Of a stretch of 64,000 nt of DNA, positions 1-6,926 are shown piece after piece. The position numbers and the translations under genes were made by a program. This DNA is from JBBSDP01 sp963754335 (GTDB lineage: Bacteria; Planctomycetota; Phycisphaerae; Tepidisphaerales; Tepidisphaeraceae), in contig CAVWFQ010000010.1 of NCBI GenBank assembly GCA_963754335.1, positions 1 to 64,000 on the forward strand. The letters are read 5' to 3'. The notes under the pieces were generated by a model that was given only the letters and a program-made list of their open reading frames with translations, was not told the origin of the DNA and ran no database searches. Numbering within the stretch: the stretch's first letter is position 1; each line of letters starts with the position of its first letter.

Positions 1-202
1 GCCGAACTTTCATACGTTTAAAGTTGGCTTCGTCATCTGCCACCAGGTGGAGGATCGACGTTGATGCTCGCAAGTTTTCATAGTCAAGAAGCTGATCGTT
101 AAGCTCCTTACTCTCACGCAGGATCAACGAAAATAACGAGTTTGCTTCGGGAATGTCGTTAAGGGTTGGGCGCCATTCTGCCGTCGGAGTTGCAGTTTCC
201 AT
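1..202 (-). CDS. Partial hypothetical prophage protein
   Basis: An open frame of 67 codons starts at ATG 202 (METATPTAEW...) and runs off the left edge, so its C-terminus is not visible. It lies 17 bases downstream of the stop of the next leftward gene and is probably the next member of the same leftward early operon. The visible part is rich in Leu, Glu and Asp and looks helical (FSLILRESKELNDQ). I recognise no domain. It was found by reading the reverse strand directly. Confidence 0.5.
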   Translation of the reverse strand, partial: METATPTAEWRPTLNDIPEANSLFSLILRESKELNDQLLDYENLRASTSILHLVADDEANFKRMKVR

Positions 203-219
203 AATCGGGTTACCTCAAA

Positions 220-906
220 TTACTTTGCAGTCATCGCATTGAGCACGTGCCTGAGCCACGGGCCCAGCTTCTCCACCGCCTCAGCAATCTTCGATCCTTT
301 GTCCACAAGCTCGGCGCCCGTCGCGACGCCGGCGAACGCGCGGCCCATCAGTGACCGCACATTCCGCGCGACCGTGTCCGCGTCCGGCTTGTCAGATTTC
401 AACGTGGCCTCGATCGCCCGCCCGTCCGCCTCGGCGGCCTCCACTTCGTCCAGTGGCAACACTTCACGCAAGACCGCGATCAGCTCGGCAGTGATGCCGG
501 CCAGCTCCGCGATCCGTCGGGCGTTGTCACTCTCGCCGGCGGGTGCGATGTGCTGCCGAATGTGCTGGCCGTGCGCGACCTGGCCATAACCGCCGGCTCC
601 GATGTTCTGCACAATGTTCGGGACAGGCAGTGTCGGCGCCGGCGTCTCGAAATTTGCGTCAACCGCTTCGAACGCACGTTGCTTCACGGCCCCGGTCATT
701 TGGTAGCCGTTAAAGGAAACGAATCGTTCGCGATTGAATGCTTGGAGATCTTCAAGACTCACGTCTACCTCTTGCGTTCCGAACCGAACTTTGCTCGCCA
801 AAGCGTTGTTCCAGAAATCGAAACCAGTTTTGTCGGTCGCGCGACACACCGCCACCATCTGCGTGAGCGCCTTGCGCTGCTGAACGGTCAAACCCATCTT
901 GAGCAT
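220..906 (-). CDS. Hypothetical helical prophage protein
   Basis: A 228-residue protein. I place the start at ATG 906 (MLKMGLTVQQRKAL), preceded by an AAGG ribosome site; a longer frame to 951 adds an unlikely Arg/Pro-rich leader. The N-terminal half contains a short folded-looking segment (FNRERFVSFNGYQM). The C-terminal ~100 residues form a predicted helical bundle (RIAELAGITAELIAVLREV ... GPWLRHVLNAMTAK) with no transmembrane segment. It is the last complete gene of the leftward early operon. I do not recognise the family; a DNA-independent structural or accessory role is only a guess. Confidence 0.55.
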   Translation of the reverse strand: MLKMGLTVQQRKALTQMVAVCRATDKTGFDFWNNALASKVRFGTQEVDVSLEDLQAFNRERFVSFNGYQMTGAVKQRAFEAVDANFETPAPTLPVPNIVQNIGAGGYGQVAHGQHIRQHIAPAGESDNARRIAELAGITAELIAVLREVLPLDEVEAAEADGRAIEATLKSDKPDADTVARNVRSLMGRAFAGVATGAELVDKGSKIAEAVEKLGPWLRHVLNAMTAK

Positions 907-1093
907 GGAGCACCTTGAAAGAGGGGGTCGCCAACCGACCGGCTGCCGCAAGGTGAACGGCGCGCCGGCCGGATGGACACTTGACCGGCGATCAACCGGC
1001 CTTCCCGTTGAGTAGTTTACGCACGCGACCGGCGGTGTGAAGTCCCGCGGGTCCGGATCTGTTTAACGGCCGCTGAACGAACGCCGCGCGTGA

Positions 1094-1435
1094 CTATTCT
1101 TCAGCCGTCCCCGCAGTCCAATCCCGGCGGCCGTCAGGGTCGTGAGCATCCATCCAGGCAATCAGCGTTGATTCGCGCCAACAGTTTTTCCCAAGATCCG
1201 ATAAGGGCCGGGGAAACTTCCCCGAACTGATCAACGTGTAAATGGTCCGTTCGCCAAGGCCCGTCGCTTCGCAGACCTGATTGATGCCCAGAAGCTTGAT
1301 CCGCGGGCTGTAGACCCGACCGGATAACTGCGTCACGACATTTTCGAGAACAGCCTGCGTCGCCCGGCTAACTTCTTCGCCCAGGTTGATGGTTGGAACA
1401 GTGCCGCGCACCTTTGTGGATGTGGTCTTGCTCAT
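1094..1435 (-). CDS. AlpA/MerR-type helix-turn-helix protein (excisionase-like)
   Basis: A 113-residue protein starting at ATG 1435 with an AGGATAGGA ribosome site. Residues ~48-95 read as an AlpA/HTH_17 winged helix: 'GINQVCEATGLGERTIYTLI' followed by 'GKFPRPLSDLGKNCWRE', then a Trp-containing wing ('LIAWMDAHD'). Such proteins are known as phage excisionases (Xis) or AlpA-like activators. Its place in the leftward early operon, opposite a CI/Cro-like regulator, suits an excisionase or early activator. The ~45-residue N-terminal extension before the HTH is longer than in minimal AlpA proteins. The domain call is good; the Xis role is inferred. Confidence 0.75.
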   Translation of the reverse strand: MSKTTSTKVRGTVPTINLGEEVSRATQAVLENVVTQLSGRVYSPRIKLLGINQVCEATGLGERTIYTLISSGKFPRPLSDLGKNCWRESTLIAWMDAHDPDGRRDWTAGTAEE

Positions 1436-1440
1436 CGGTC

Positions 1441-1785
1441 CTATCCTAATCTCGCGGTCCGCCCCGCGGCTCGAGCGCCCCCCCCCCCGAACTCTTCTAA
1501 TCCCATAGCGGCCAGGCGGGCGGCCGTTTGAAGGTAGACCGTCACGTCATCGTCAGAGACGGCCCGGCGTTCCTTGCCCTGTATCGCTGCGATGATTGCG
1601 GCGTCGGCCTTCATGCGTGATGCCGTGCAAAGCGCGCGCATGGCTTCCGCCGGCGGAACGTCACAATCGTCATCGCGCACCTGAACCCGATTTGCCAGGA
1701 TCACACCGGCGGTGTGGATGATCGCTGCGAACGTGGCGTCGTCGAGCAAACGTGATGAAGGCACGGCAGCGGGTTTACTTGCCAT
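1441..1785 (-). CDS. Hypothetical small prophage protein with G-tract near the 3' end
   Basis: A 114-residue Ala-rich protein starting at ATG 1785 with a strong GGAGGAG site, overlapping the stop of the upstream gene by 11 bases. It contains acidic patches (VRDDDCDVPPAEA) and no recognisable domain. Near its end the + strand carries an 11-C run (about 1478-1488), read here as four Gly codons. A run this long is prone to indel error, so the last ~12 residues and the stop are uncertain. It lies between the AlpA-like gene and the 88-residue gene in a tightly packed operon. Confidence 0.5.
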   Translation of the reverse strand: MASKPAAVPSSRLLDDATFAAIIHTAGVILANRVQVRDDDCDVPPAEAMRALCTASRMKADAAIIAAIQGKERRAVSDDDVTVYLQTAARLAAMGLEEFGGGGARAAGRTARLG

Positions 1786-2041
1786 CGCGCTCCTCCGTTT
1801 CGCTCTGTAGCTGCATCGCCTTGCGCAGTTCGAGAAGCTGATCTATCGAAAACGCGCCCAAATCGAGCAGGTACTTTGCGCACTCCGCCCAACGGATCAT
1901 TTCGAGGATGCACTGCTGGGCTTCGATCGGCGGCCGGGAAAGTGCTTCGGGCGATTCGGGCGCTCCGATTGATTCCCCGCGCCAGAATGCAGGATCGCGC
2001 GTTGTGCCACGATCTGTTTTTGCAATTGCTTTATTTGCCAC
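1775..2041 (-). CDS. Hypothetical small prophage protein
   Basis: An 88-residue protein. The start is GTG 2041 (VANKAIAKTDRG), which overlaps the stop of the upstream HExxH gene, so translation is probably coupled. A longer frame upstream is out-of-frame antisense of that gene and was dropped. The C-terminus is helical and charged (FSIDQLLELRKAMQLQSETEERD) and its stop overlaps the next gene's start. It has no known domain. Probably a DNA-metabolism accessory of the early region, but no function can be assigned. Confidence 0.5.
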   Translation of the reverse strand: MANKAIAKTDRGTTRDPAFWRGESIGAPESPEALSRPPIEAQQCILEMIRWAECAKYLLDLGAFSIDQLLELRKAMQLQSETEERDGK

Positions 2042-2516
2042 AGCGCACCACCTTTCCGAACGCTGGACGGCATCGGCCCGGAAAGCCGGCCCATGTCGCG
2101 CGCCTGATGTGCTGGCGGACGGCGGCCGTGTGTTTAGCGCCCCGATGAGGGATATAGATCGGTTCCAGTGCGCGGATGGATTCGGCGCCGCCCTGTGCCT
2201 CGATGTCCTGGCGGAATTGCTGAGACACCATTGCAAAAAATTGGCAGCGTTCTTCCGCAGTTGTTGGTTTGGGAACGTGAAATTCCCAAGCATGTACAAA
2301 CTCGTGTCCCGCAAGCTCTTCCCGTCGATCGATATCAAGAGAAACCGACAGAATGAGCAGTCGCTGCGACTCAACGGCCACGGCCTCAAGGCTACAGCCT
2401 TCCTCATCGAGAATTTCCCGGTCGCTGACAACAAGCCGGTAGATGAACGGCCCAACGTGCAAATCGATCGATCGGGGATTCTCTCCCGCGATACGCATCT
2501 GTGCTTCGCGCGTCAT
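2031..2516 (-). CDS. Putative zincin-like protein with HExxH motif
   Basis: A 161-residue protein starting at ATG 2516, which overlaps the upstream stop as ATGA. The central segment reads 'ELAGHEFVHAWEFHVPKP': HEFVH is a textbook HExxH zinc-protease helix, with a further His five residues on (HEFVHAWEFH). The N-terminal part ('VGPFIYRLVVSD') and the spacing from the start resemble small ImmA/IrrE-type or SprT-like metallopeptidases, which in prophages often cleave repressors. I see no N-terminal repressor domain. The C-terminus after the catalytic helix is Arg-rich. The motif is certain; protease activity and target are inferred. Confidence 0.55.
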   Translation of the reverse strand: MTREAQMRIAGENPRSIDLHVGPFIYRLVVSDREILDEEGCSLEAVAVESQRLLILSVSLDIDRREELAGHEFVHAWEFHVPKPTTAEERCQFFAMVSQQFRQDIEAQGGAESIRALEPIYIPHRGAKHTAAVRQHIRRATWAGFPGRCRPAFGKVVRCGK

Positions 2517-2974
2517 TGGAGCCTCCCTGGCTTGGGTTCGTTCGCTTGCATTTGCAGCAGCATGAACCGGCAAAACGGGCGCGGCTCAAGCGGAGTCGAT
2601 CCGCTGATTTCCATCGGACGCGAGCCATCCGGCTCAGCCGCCGGCGAGCATCGCAGAGAAAACACAAAGGCGGGAAACGGCTCGATGCTGTCCAAGCGGC
2701 CGAACGCTCGCAAGTCGGTGACATGCGAAGCCTGCAAAGGAAATTTCCAGGCGCGCCACTCATCTGAAAAGGTTAGCCGCTGCGCCAGGTGAAACGCCTT
2801 ATTCAAATCATCGGCCATCCTGCCATCGTCGTAAGAAACGAACGCGATCGGCCGATGGGCCTTCCCCGGCTCAGTGATGAGGTATCCGACGAACATTCCA
2901 AACGCATCGTCGGCGTTCCAGATTTGGATTTTCGAGATGGGCACGCCGCGCGATTTTGTGTTCTTAGTCTTCAC
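2513..2974 (-). CDS. Hypothetical prophage protein
   Basis: A 153-residue protein. I chose GTG 2974 (VKTKNTKSRGVPIS) because a strong GGGAGGA site sits just upstream and the GTG overlaps the preceding stop as GTGA; a 22-residue upstream extension lacks such a site. The N-terminal ~90 residues look folded (KIQIWNADDAFGMFVGYLI, HRPIAFVSYDDGR). The C-terminal ~50 residues are Pro/Ser/Arg-rich and could be a frame-shifted tail. No domain is recognised. It is co-translated with its neighbours in the leftward early operon. Confidence 0.5.
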   Translation of the reverse strand: MKTKNTKSRGVPISKIQIWNADDAFGMFVGYLITEPGKAHRPIAFVSYDDGRMADDLNKAFHLAQRLTFSDEWRAWKFPLQASHVTDLRAFGRLDSIEPFPAFVFSLRCSPAAEPDGSRPMEISGSTPLEPRPFCRFMLLQMQANEPKPGRLQ

Positions 2975-3210
2975 GATTTCCTCCCTGTCGATTTCCCACA
3001 TGAATTCACCAGCGCCGGCTGATTTGTCAGTTGCGCCCAATTGGTTTCGATGTCAGATTTGATCGACTGCAGCGCCAATTCGACGTGTTCCTTCGGAGTG
3101 CCGGCGACGATCACAAGCCCAACCGGCGCAATCCCCCGGCCGCTATTGGCAACTGTTTCGAACGTCCATTCAATGCCGCTGCCATCGCCAATCGAGGCAG
3201 CCTGTAGCAC
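2971..3210 (-). CDS. Hypothetical protein, possibly the C-terminal part of the upstream gene
   Basis: A 79-residue frame from GTG 3210 without a visible ribosome site. It reads as genuine protein (GIEWTFETVANSGRG, 'VGLVIVAGTPKEHVELALQS'). Because no site precedes it, and the gene just upstream appears frame-shifted twice, it may be that gene's true C-terminus rather than a separate gene. Its stop overlaps the next gene's GTG start as GTGA, so its downstream boundary is well supported. Confidence 0.4.
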   Translation of the reverse strand: MLQAASIGDGSGIEWTFETVANSGRGIAPVGLVIVAGTPKEHVELALQSIKSDIETNWAQLTNQPALVNSCGKSTGRKS

Positions 3211-3241
3211 CGCGGGCTGAGTTCAAGGTTCTCCGGACAGC

Positions 3242-3913
3242 TCAAGAATTCCTCGCGGGGAACAACAATCGCCGAATCACCGGACCATCCGCCGAGGATT
3301 CGTTGCTTTTCCCGTTCGTCGGCAGCGTGGAAGGCGTCGATCGCTCCCCGCAGCGCCGATGGCGGCAGGCGCTTGACTCTTCATCTTCGGTATCTGGCTG
3401 AACCAAATCGAAAAGGTCGCGAAGAGGATGGCCCGGCCCACACGTTCGCTCAATATGTTCGTGCAGGAATCGCGCAGTCGAGGACAGTTGCAACCATTCC
3501 TCCGAACAAAATGCGGCCTCCATTTTGTCACGTTGTTCGTTCCAGAATGGCTCCGGCTGGCGGGTCCAATCAATAACGCCGGTCTCTTTCAGGATGCCCG
3601 AGTCTGCCATCCCCTCTTCCATCGAACGTCGGACGAACAATTCGGCCAGGAACATGGCCCGGCCGGCATCGCGCGCCGATGACGTTGGAATTCCAACAAG
3701 CATCGCGATCGGCTCGATACCGCCGACCGTCACGATTACCGCTGCGCCTGCCAGTTCCTTTGAATTCCGGCGGATGCACGGCACGGTGCGGAGCACGTAT
3801 TGTCCGTCTTCGCGCTTCAGTGATTTCCCTTGCCACCATTTCCGGGGCGGCGATACCGGCCGGGGCCCGGACGCCAGTCCACGCGTTTTCGTTTTCACGG
3901 CGATGTACTCCAA
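3242..3913 (-). CDS. Hypothetical prophage protein with probable frameshift
   Basis: A 223-codon frame beginning MEYIAVKTKTRG. About 175 residues read coherently (MLVGIPTSSARDAGRAMFLA; 'LRDLFDLVQPDTEDEESS'). The remainder in this frame is low-complexity Arg/Ser/Cys. In another frame of the same strand the sequence continues sensibly as 'RLPPSALRGAIDAFHAADER' and 'GDSAIVVPREEFLSCPEN', so an indel near 3370 is likely. A second break near 3215 would join it to the 79-codon frame, giving one protein of about 300 residues. No domain is recognised. Confidence 0.4.
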   Translation of the reverse strand: MEYIAVKTKTRGLASGPRPVSPPRKWWQGKSLKREDGQYVLRTVPCIRRNSKELAGAAVIVTVGGIEPIAMLVGIPTSSARDAGRAMFLAELFVRRSMEEGMADSGILKETGVIDWTRQPEPFWNEQRDKMEAAFCSEEWLQLSSTARFLHEHIERTCGPGHPLRDLFDLVQPDTEDEESSACRHRRCGERSTPSTLPTNGKSNESSADGPVIRRLLFPARNS

Positions 3914-4024
3914 AAAAGTTGAACGGGATGCCGGTCAGCGGAGCGGGGTCGATCGCTCATGCTGCCAGCGGAAAGCCGCGCCAGAGACGTTCCGTTGTCC
4001 CTGGCGGGCGGCACAGTGATTCGG

Positions 4025-4672
4025 TCAGATCAAAATCTTTCGGATCGCGGCGTATGCTTCCGGCTTCAACGAAAACGTCGCGTCGGTCAGATAGCCGCTG
4101 TAATTCGTCGTGCCATCTTCATTCGTGATCCACACTCGCCACGGTCGCTCCGCACGGTCCGCCCCGCGTGCACACTCGACACGTTCGACAAGCCAGCGGT
4201 GAGGGTTGTAGTCGGCGCGGACGACGCGCAGTTTGACTTGAACGCGGTACCACGGCGGCAAGCCTTCATGCATCGCGGGAAGCATCGGGAACGGCTCACG
4301 GTTCAGGCCGGCGACAGGAGCGACCCGGACCGCTGGAATGCGCCGCTGTCCCGCAACGCGGTTGTTACGCGGCCGTCGGCACCATTCGGTCAGACGGTTC
4401 GGGGCAGGCGGCCGGGCGGTCCGTGCGGGATCCTCAGCGGCAACCGCTTCCGCGATTCCCTTCAACTCGGCGGAAGTGAACGCCACGCGCAACCGGCCGC
4501 GCGATGCCGCCTGAGCGATCCGGCCGGGCAGGCGATGATTCACGCCGATCATCCGGGGGGCAGGCAGTTCGACGCGACGTGAAGTCCGCGGCGACACGAT
4601 GAAGAATCCCCGCTGTCCGCCAACCTCAGTCAACCCGGCCCGGCATTCGATCGTTTTGATTTCCGTTTGCAT
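4025..4672 (-). CDS. Hypothetical prophage protein
   Basis: A 215-residue protein starting at ATG 4672 (MQTEIKTIECRAGL) with a GGAG site seven bases upstream; an extension to 4711 lacks one. The N-terminal part 'GFFIVSPRTSRRVELPAPR' and the C-terminal part ('WRVWITNEDGTTNYSGYLT') look folded. The middle (residues ~95-140) is Arg/Pro-rich and could be linker or a compensated frameshift. No domain is recognised. It is the second gene of the leftward early operon. Confidence 0.45.
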   Translation of the reverse strand: MQTEIKTIECRAGLTEVGGQRGFFIVSPRTSRRVELPAPRMIGVNHRLPGRIAQAASRGRLRVAFTSAELKGIAEAVAAEDPARTARPPAPNRLTEWCRRPRNNRVAGQRRIPAVRVAPVAGLNREPFPMLPAMHEGLPPWYRVQVKLRVVRADYNPHRWLVERVECARGADRAERPWRVWITNEDGTTNYSGYLTDATFSLKPEAYAAIRKILI

Positions 4673-4707
4673 GATGCACTCCAAAGAAAGGTGATTTCGA
4701 AACCCAC

Positions 4708-5034
4708 TCACGCCGCCGGCGATCGCACCGCCTCTTGCTCAAGTTCATCGCGCTTGCCGATCGCGCCACGGAGCGTGTCGCCTTCCGCCACAACCTCGCC
4801 GGTCGCGAAATCGAGCACGTAGAAACTGCCGGGGCGATCGGTCGATTCGTCCACCATGAAGCGGCCCGATGCCGAGCGGCAGTAGGCGAGATACGCGGCG
4901 GCTTCCTCTTCCGCGGTGATCGGTTGCTCGTGCGCGTCCAGCCAGGCGTTGAATTCATCGTGCGGGAAGCCGCCGGGCGGAAAGCCGCGTTCGTTCTGAT
5001 CTTCAACGGTTGGTGTCGTTTCGATTTCCTGCAT
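4708..5034 (-). CDS. First gene of the leftward early operon, hypothetical
   Basis: A 108-residue acidic protein. ATG 5034 (MQEIETTPTVEDQ) is chosen because an AAAGGA site lies seven to eight bases upstream; a start at 5160 would translate through the operator region. It contains 'EFNAWLDAHEQPITAEEEAA' and a compact C-terminal module ('GSFYVLDFATGEVVAEGDTL') resembling small beta-hairpin phage proteins. The three palindromic operators lie in and around its promoter region, so it is probably repressed in the lysogen. Confidence 0.5.
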   Translation of the reverse strand: MQEIETTPTVEDQNERGFPPGGFPHDEFNAWLDAHEQPITAEEEAAAYLAYCRSASGRFMVDESTDRPGSFYVLDFATGEVVAEGDTLRGAIGKRDELEQEAVRSPAA

Positions 5035-5060
5035 GGCGTTCCTTTCGTTCATGCCCACAT

Positions 5061-5078
5061 CGTACGCTATCGCGTAGT
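5061..5078. promoter_or_regulatory. Operator-like palindrome 1
   Basis: CGTACGCTATCGCGTAGT matches the consensus ACTACGC-N4-GCGTAGT with two arm mismatches. It is the site closest to the leftward early gene, 27 bases upstream of its start codon, where bound repressor would block leftward transcription. Confidence 0.6.
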
Positions 5079-5158
5079 AGTCGTCAAGAGCGTAGCAACA
5101 ACAATCTTCGCAATTATTTTCTGCATCGAAACGGGCAGGAACTACGATATTGACTATC

Positions 5159-5176
5159 ACTACGCTATGGCGTAGT
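5159..5176. promoter_or_regulatory. Operator-like palindrome 2 (perfect)
   Basis: ACTACGCTATGGCGTAGT has perfect seven-base inverted arms (ACTACGC / GCGTAGT) around a four-base centre. It lies mid-way in the divergent region. A half-site (ACTACGAT) occurs just upstream at 5140-5147, and GCGTAG half-sites occur near 5089 and 5224. Confidence 0.7.
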
Positions 5177-5197
5177 CTTTAGGGGTTGTTCCCCCAT

Positions 5198-5215
5198 AGA
5201 ACGCTTTGGCGTGGT
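5198..5215. promoter_or_regulatory. Operator-like palindrome 3 (degenerate)
   Basis: AGAACGCTTTGGCGTGGT keeps the core ACGC-N4-GCGT with three arm changes. It lies 28 bases before the start of the rightward regulator gene, a place where binding would give autoregulation. Three graded sites between divergent genes resemble the lambda OR arrangement. Confidence 0.6.
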
Positions 5216-5243
5216 CTTACGGAGCGTAGTATGCTTGAGCTGC

Positions 5244-5489
5244 ATGAACATCAGGTCCGCGATCAATGCGGAATTAAAGCGGCAAGGGCGCTCGGCGTAC
5301 TGGCTTGCCAAGCAAGTCGAGAAGCACATGAGCAACACAACGGTTTATGAGTTTTTGAAAGAGGGGAAGGACGCGAAGCAACTGACCGCCGCGAATCTCG
5401 GCTATGTGCTGGATGCGCTGGGCATCACCTTGACGCCGACGGCCCCGGCCGCGGAGACGACGCCTGCCAAGCGAAAAGCGAAGAAATGA
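5244..5489 (+). CDS. Small Cro/CI-like DNA-binding regulator
   Basis: An 81-residue basic protein (MNIRSAINAELKRQGRS...). Residues ~12-60 have the layout of an XRE-type helix-turn-helix: 'SAYWLAKQVEKHMSNTTVYE' followed by 'LTAANLGYVLDALGI'. The C-terminus is an Ala/Thr/Pro/Lys tail ending KRKAKK, with no peptidase-like domain, so it is closer in size to Cro or a short CI. It sits directly beside three palindromic operators and is divergent from the early operon; it is probably the lysogeny regulator. ATG 5244 is chosen because the upstream codons run into operator 3 and are poor protein. The ribosome site is weak. Confidence 0.7.
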   Translation: MNIRSAINAELKRQGRSAYWLAKQVEKHMSNTTVYEFLKEGKDAKQLTAANLGYVLDALGITLTPTAPAAETTPAKRKAKK

Positions 5490-5527
5490 CCGCTTCCGGT
5501 GACAGCTTAATTCCGAAGGGAAATCAC

Positions 5528-5986
5528 ATGGCGAAAGCCGAAGTCCCATTCAGCATCGTGAGTTGCGTTCTGGATAACCTGTCGCAAAACGGCAAGGCGG
5601 TTGTCGAGTTGTTCATGCTCGCCGGCATCGAACCGGCGGACACGTGCCGGCTCACGCTGGCCGACGTTGATCGACGTGGCAACGGTTGGGAATGTGCCGT
5701 CGGTGATGATCGCAAAAAACGGCCGGTCGGACCGCGGGCGGGCAACACGCTGGAGCTTTTGAGGAGGAATACCAAATTTGCCGGCGCGAAGAATCCACCG
5801 CTGCTACACCGCCAGGATGGGACGGCTTACACCGTTGAGGAATTCGAACAGGAGTTTCGGGACGGCTGTTTGAAGTGCGGCGAGGTAACCCCGTTCGAAT
5901 GGTCGCACTTGCGCTACATGGCCTCCGTGCGGATGCTTGGCACGAACCGCCAGATTGCCAGTTTTGAACGCGAAGCGGGATTCTGA
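5528..5986 (+). CDS. Degenerate tyrosine-recombinase-like protein, likely non-catalytic
   Basis: A 152-residue protein from ATG 5528 with a GAAGGGA site. The order of elements follows an integrase catalytic core: 'GKAVVELFMLAGIEPADTC' (normally LLLTGLRxSEL), then 'LTLADVD', then a beta-hairpin region with 'DDRKKRPVGPRAGNTLELL' (normally KxxKxRxVPL), 'LLHRQDGTAYT', and 'TPFEWSHLRYMASVRMLG' (normally TPHDLRHTxAxxLL). The first catalytic Arg is replaced by Glu (GIEP), the HxxR box is altered, and the protein ends before the second His and the Tyr nucleophile. Either a truncated integrase relic or a repurposed DNA-binding core. It lies just downstream of the repressor. Confidence 0.5.
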   Translation: MAKAEVPFSIVSCVLDNLSQNGKAVVELFMLAGIEPADTCRLTLADVDRRGNGWECAVGDDRKKRPVGPRAGNTLELLRRNTKFAGAKNPPLLHRQDGTAYTVEEFEQEFRDGCLKCGEVTPFEWSHLRYMASVRMLGTNRQIASFEREAGF

Positions 5987-5995
5987 AAGGACTCA

Positions 5996-6135
5996 ATGAA
6001 GATCATTTTCCAAATTGTTGAGCGCGTCACATCGCTCGTTTTTACGACCGTTATTGTTCTCTGGCCGCGTACGCCGCGGTGGCCATCGGATTGGGGTTTT
6101 TCATGTGGCGGGTGAGCACGCTCGGGAAACCGTGA
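5996..6135 (+). CDS. Small one-TM protein with frameshift
   Basis: A short gene starting at ATG 5996 (MKIIFQIVERVTSLVFTTVI). After 'VIVL' the frame must shift near 6062 to continue as 'AAYAAVAIGLGFFMW' then 'RVSTLGKP' and stop at 6133-6135. Restoring one base in 'ctctggccg' gives a protein of about 47 residues with one hydrophobic span. It was not callable as a single frame. It may be a phage membrane or superinfection-exclusion peptide; that is inference from size and place only. Confidence 0.4.
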
Positions 6136-6187
6136 GTGAATAGGAACACGAGCAATGCCGTGCAGATGATTTTCAACTGGCTAGCCC

Positions 6188-6700
6188 ATGACGGACAAGA
6201 GCTTTGCAATCGTGACTGTAGCTGTCAGTGGTGTTTTCGGTCTATTGGTTGCGGTTATTACTCATTGGCTTTCGATGTCGCGTGAATCACAGTCTCTCCG
6301 CCGCGATCTCGCGCGCGACGAGATGAAGTCGCTTGGCGAGCTGTATGAGGATGCACTGTTTGTACTCGATCGGCAGATTCGGACGTACGGCATGGGGACA
6401 GATGCGGATCAGGACAGAGTTTTGAAATTGCTGGCTCGTCTGTCGCTCTATGGTCGGCAAGACGTTCAGGATAAATATCAACGCGCCTCGGAACTTATTG
6501 ACACTTGGTGCGCTGAGCGTAACGCGGCGGATCCCAAACGCATGGGGGGTAGCATATTGATTTTTACGACGTCAGATCGCGAACATCGCGCGAAGGCTGA
6601 AGTCGCGTGGCCGGCTGCGGAAAGGGCGTTCAACGAATTGAAAGCCCTCATGAGGGAACATTTGCAGGCTCAGTCGACAGAACTGATCGCTCAAATGTGA
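6188..6700 (+). CDS. Hypothetical membrane-anchored prophage protein
   Basis: A 170-residue protein with a single N-terminal transmembrane span (SFAIVTVAVSGVFGLLVAVI, residues ~5-24) followed by a charged helical region (ESQSLRRDLARDEMKSLGEL) and a cytosolic helical domain (ELIDTWCAERNAADP). This signal-anchor plus coiled region is common in proteins of unknown function near prophage immunity regions. The start ATG 6188 lacks an obvious ribosome site. No domain is recognised. Confidence 0.55.
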   Translation: MTDKSFAIVTVAVSGVFGLLVAVITHWLSMSRESQSLRRDLARDEMKSLGELYEDALFVLDRQIRTYGMGTDADQDRVLKLLARLSLYGRQDVQDKYQRASELIDTWCAERNAADPKRMGGSILIFTTSDREHRAKAEVAWPAAERAFNELKALMREHLQAQSTELIAQM

Positions 6701-6717
6701 TACCGGGGCCGGAATAC

Positions 6718-6926
6718 ATGACTATGGCTGAAGAGAAACCTGCCCGAACAGCCGAAATCGAAAAGCTCATGCGCGATATGAAAGTCACGCGCGCGAGGCG
6801 GAAGAGGTCTACGCCGTTTCTCAGACGGGGGGCGACATCCTCCACACGGATCCCATCACCGGCAAGCCGGCGCCTTTCCCCTACACCGTCCCCGATCAAT
6901 CCACTGAAAAGGCGGCCAACCGATGA
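6718..6926 (+). CDS. Small protein paralogous to the 7297-7524 gene, frame-shifted
   Basis: Starts at ATG 6718 (MTMAEEKPARTAEIEKLMRD) after a GGGGCCGGA site. The first frame degenerates after 'MKVTRA'. Restoring one G in the alternating GC stretch near 6794 yields 'EAEEVYAVSQTGGDILHTD' and a stop at 6924-6926, giving about 69 residues. This corrected protein aligns with the gene at 7297-7524: 'EIEKLMRD...AEEVYAV...GDI...G' against 'AIEKIMRD...AEEVYAI...GDI...G'. Its stop overlaps the start of the DUF2513 gene as ATGA. Confidence 0.5.

Noticed and set aside
1908..2792. A forward 294-codon frame across the early operon
   Set aside because: It is antisense to three reverse-strand genes that are coupled by ATGA and stop-start overlaps and have good ribosome sites.
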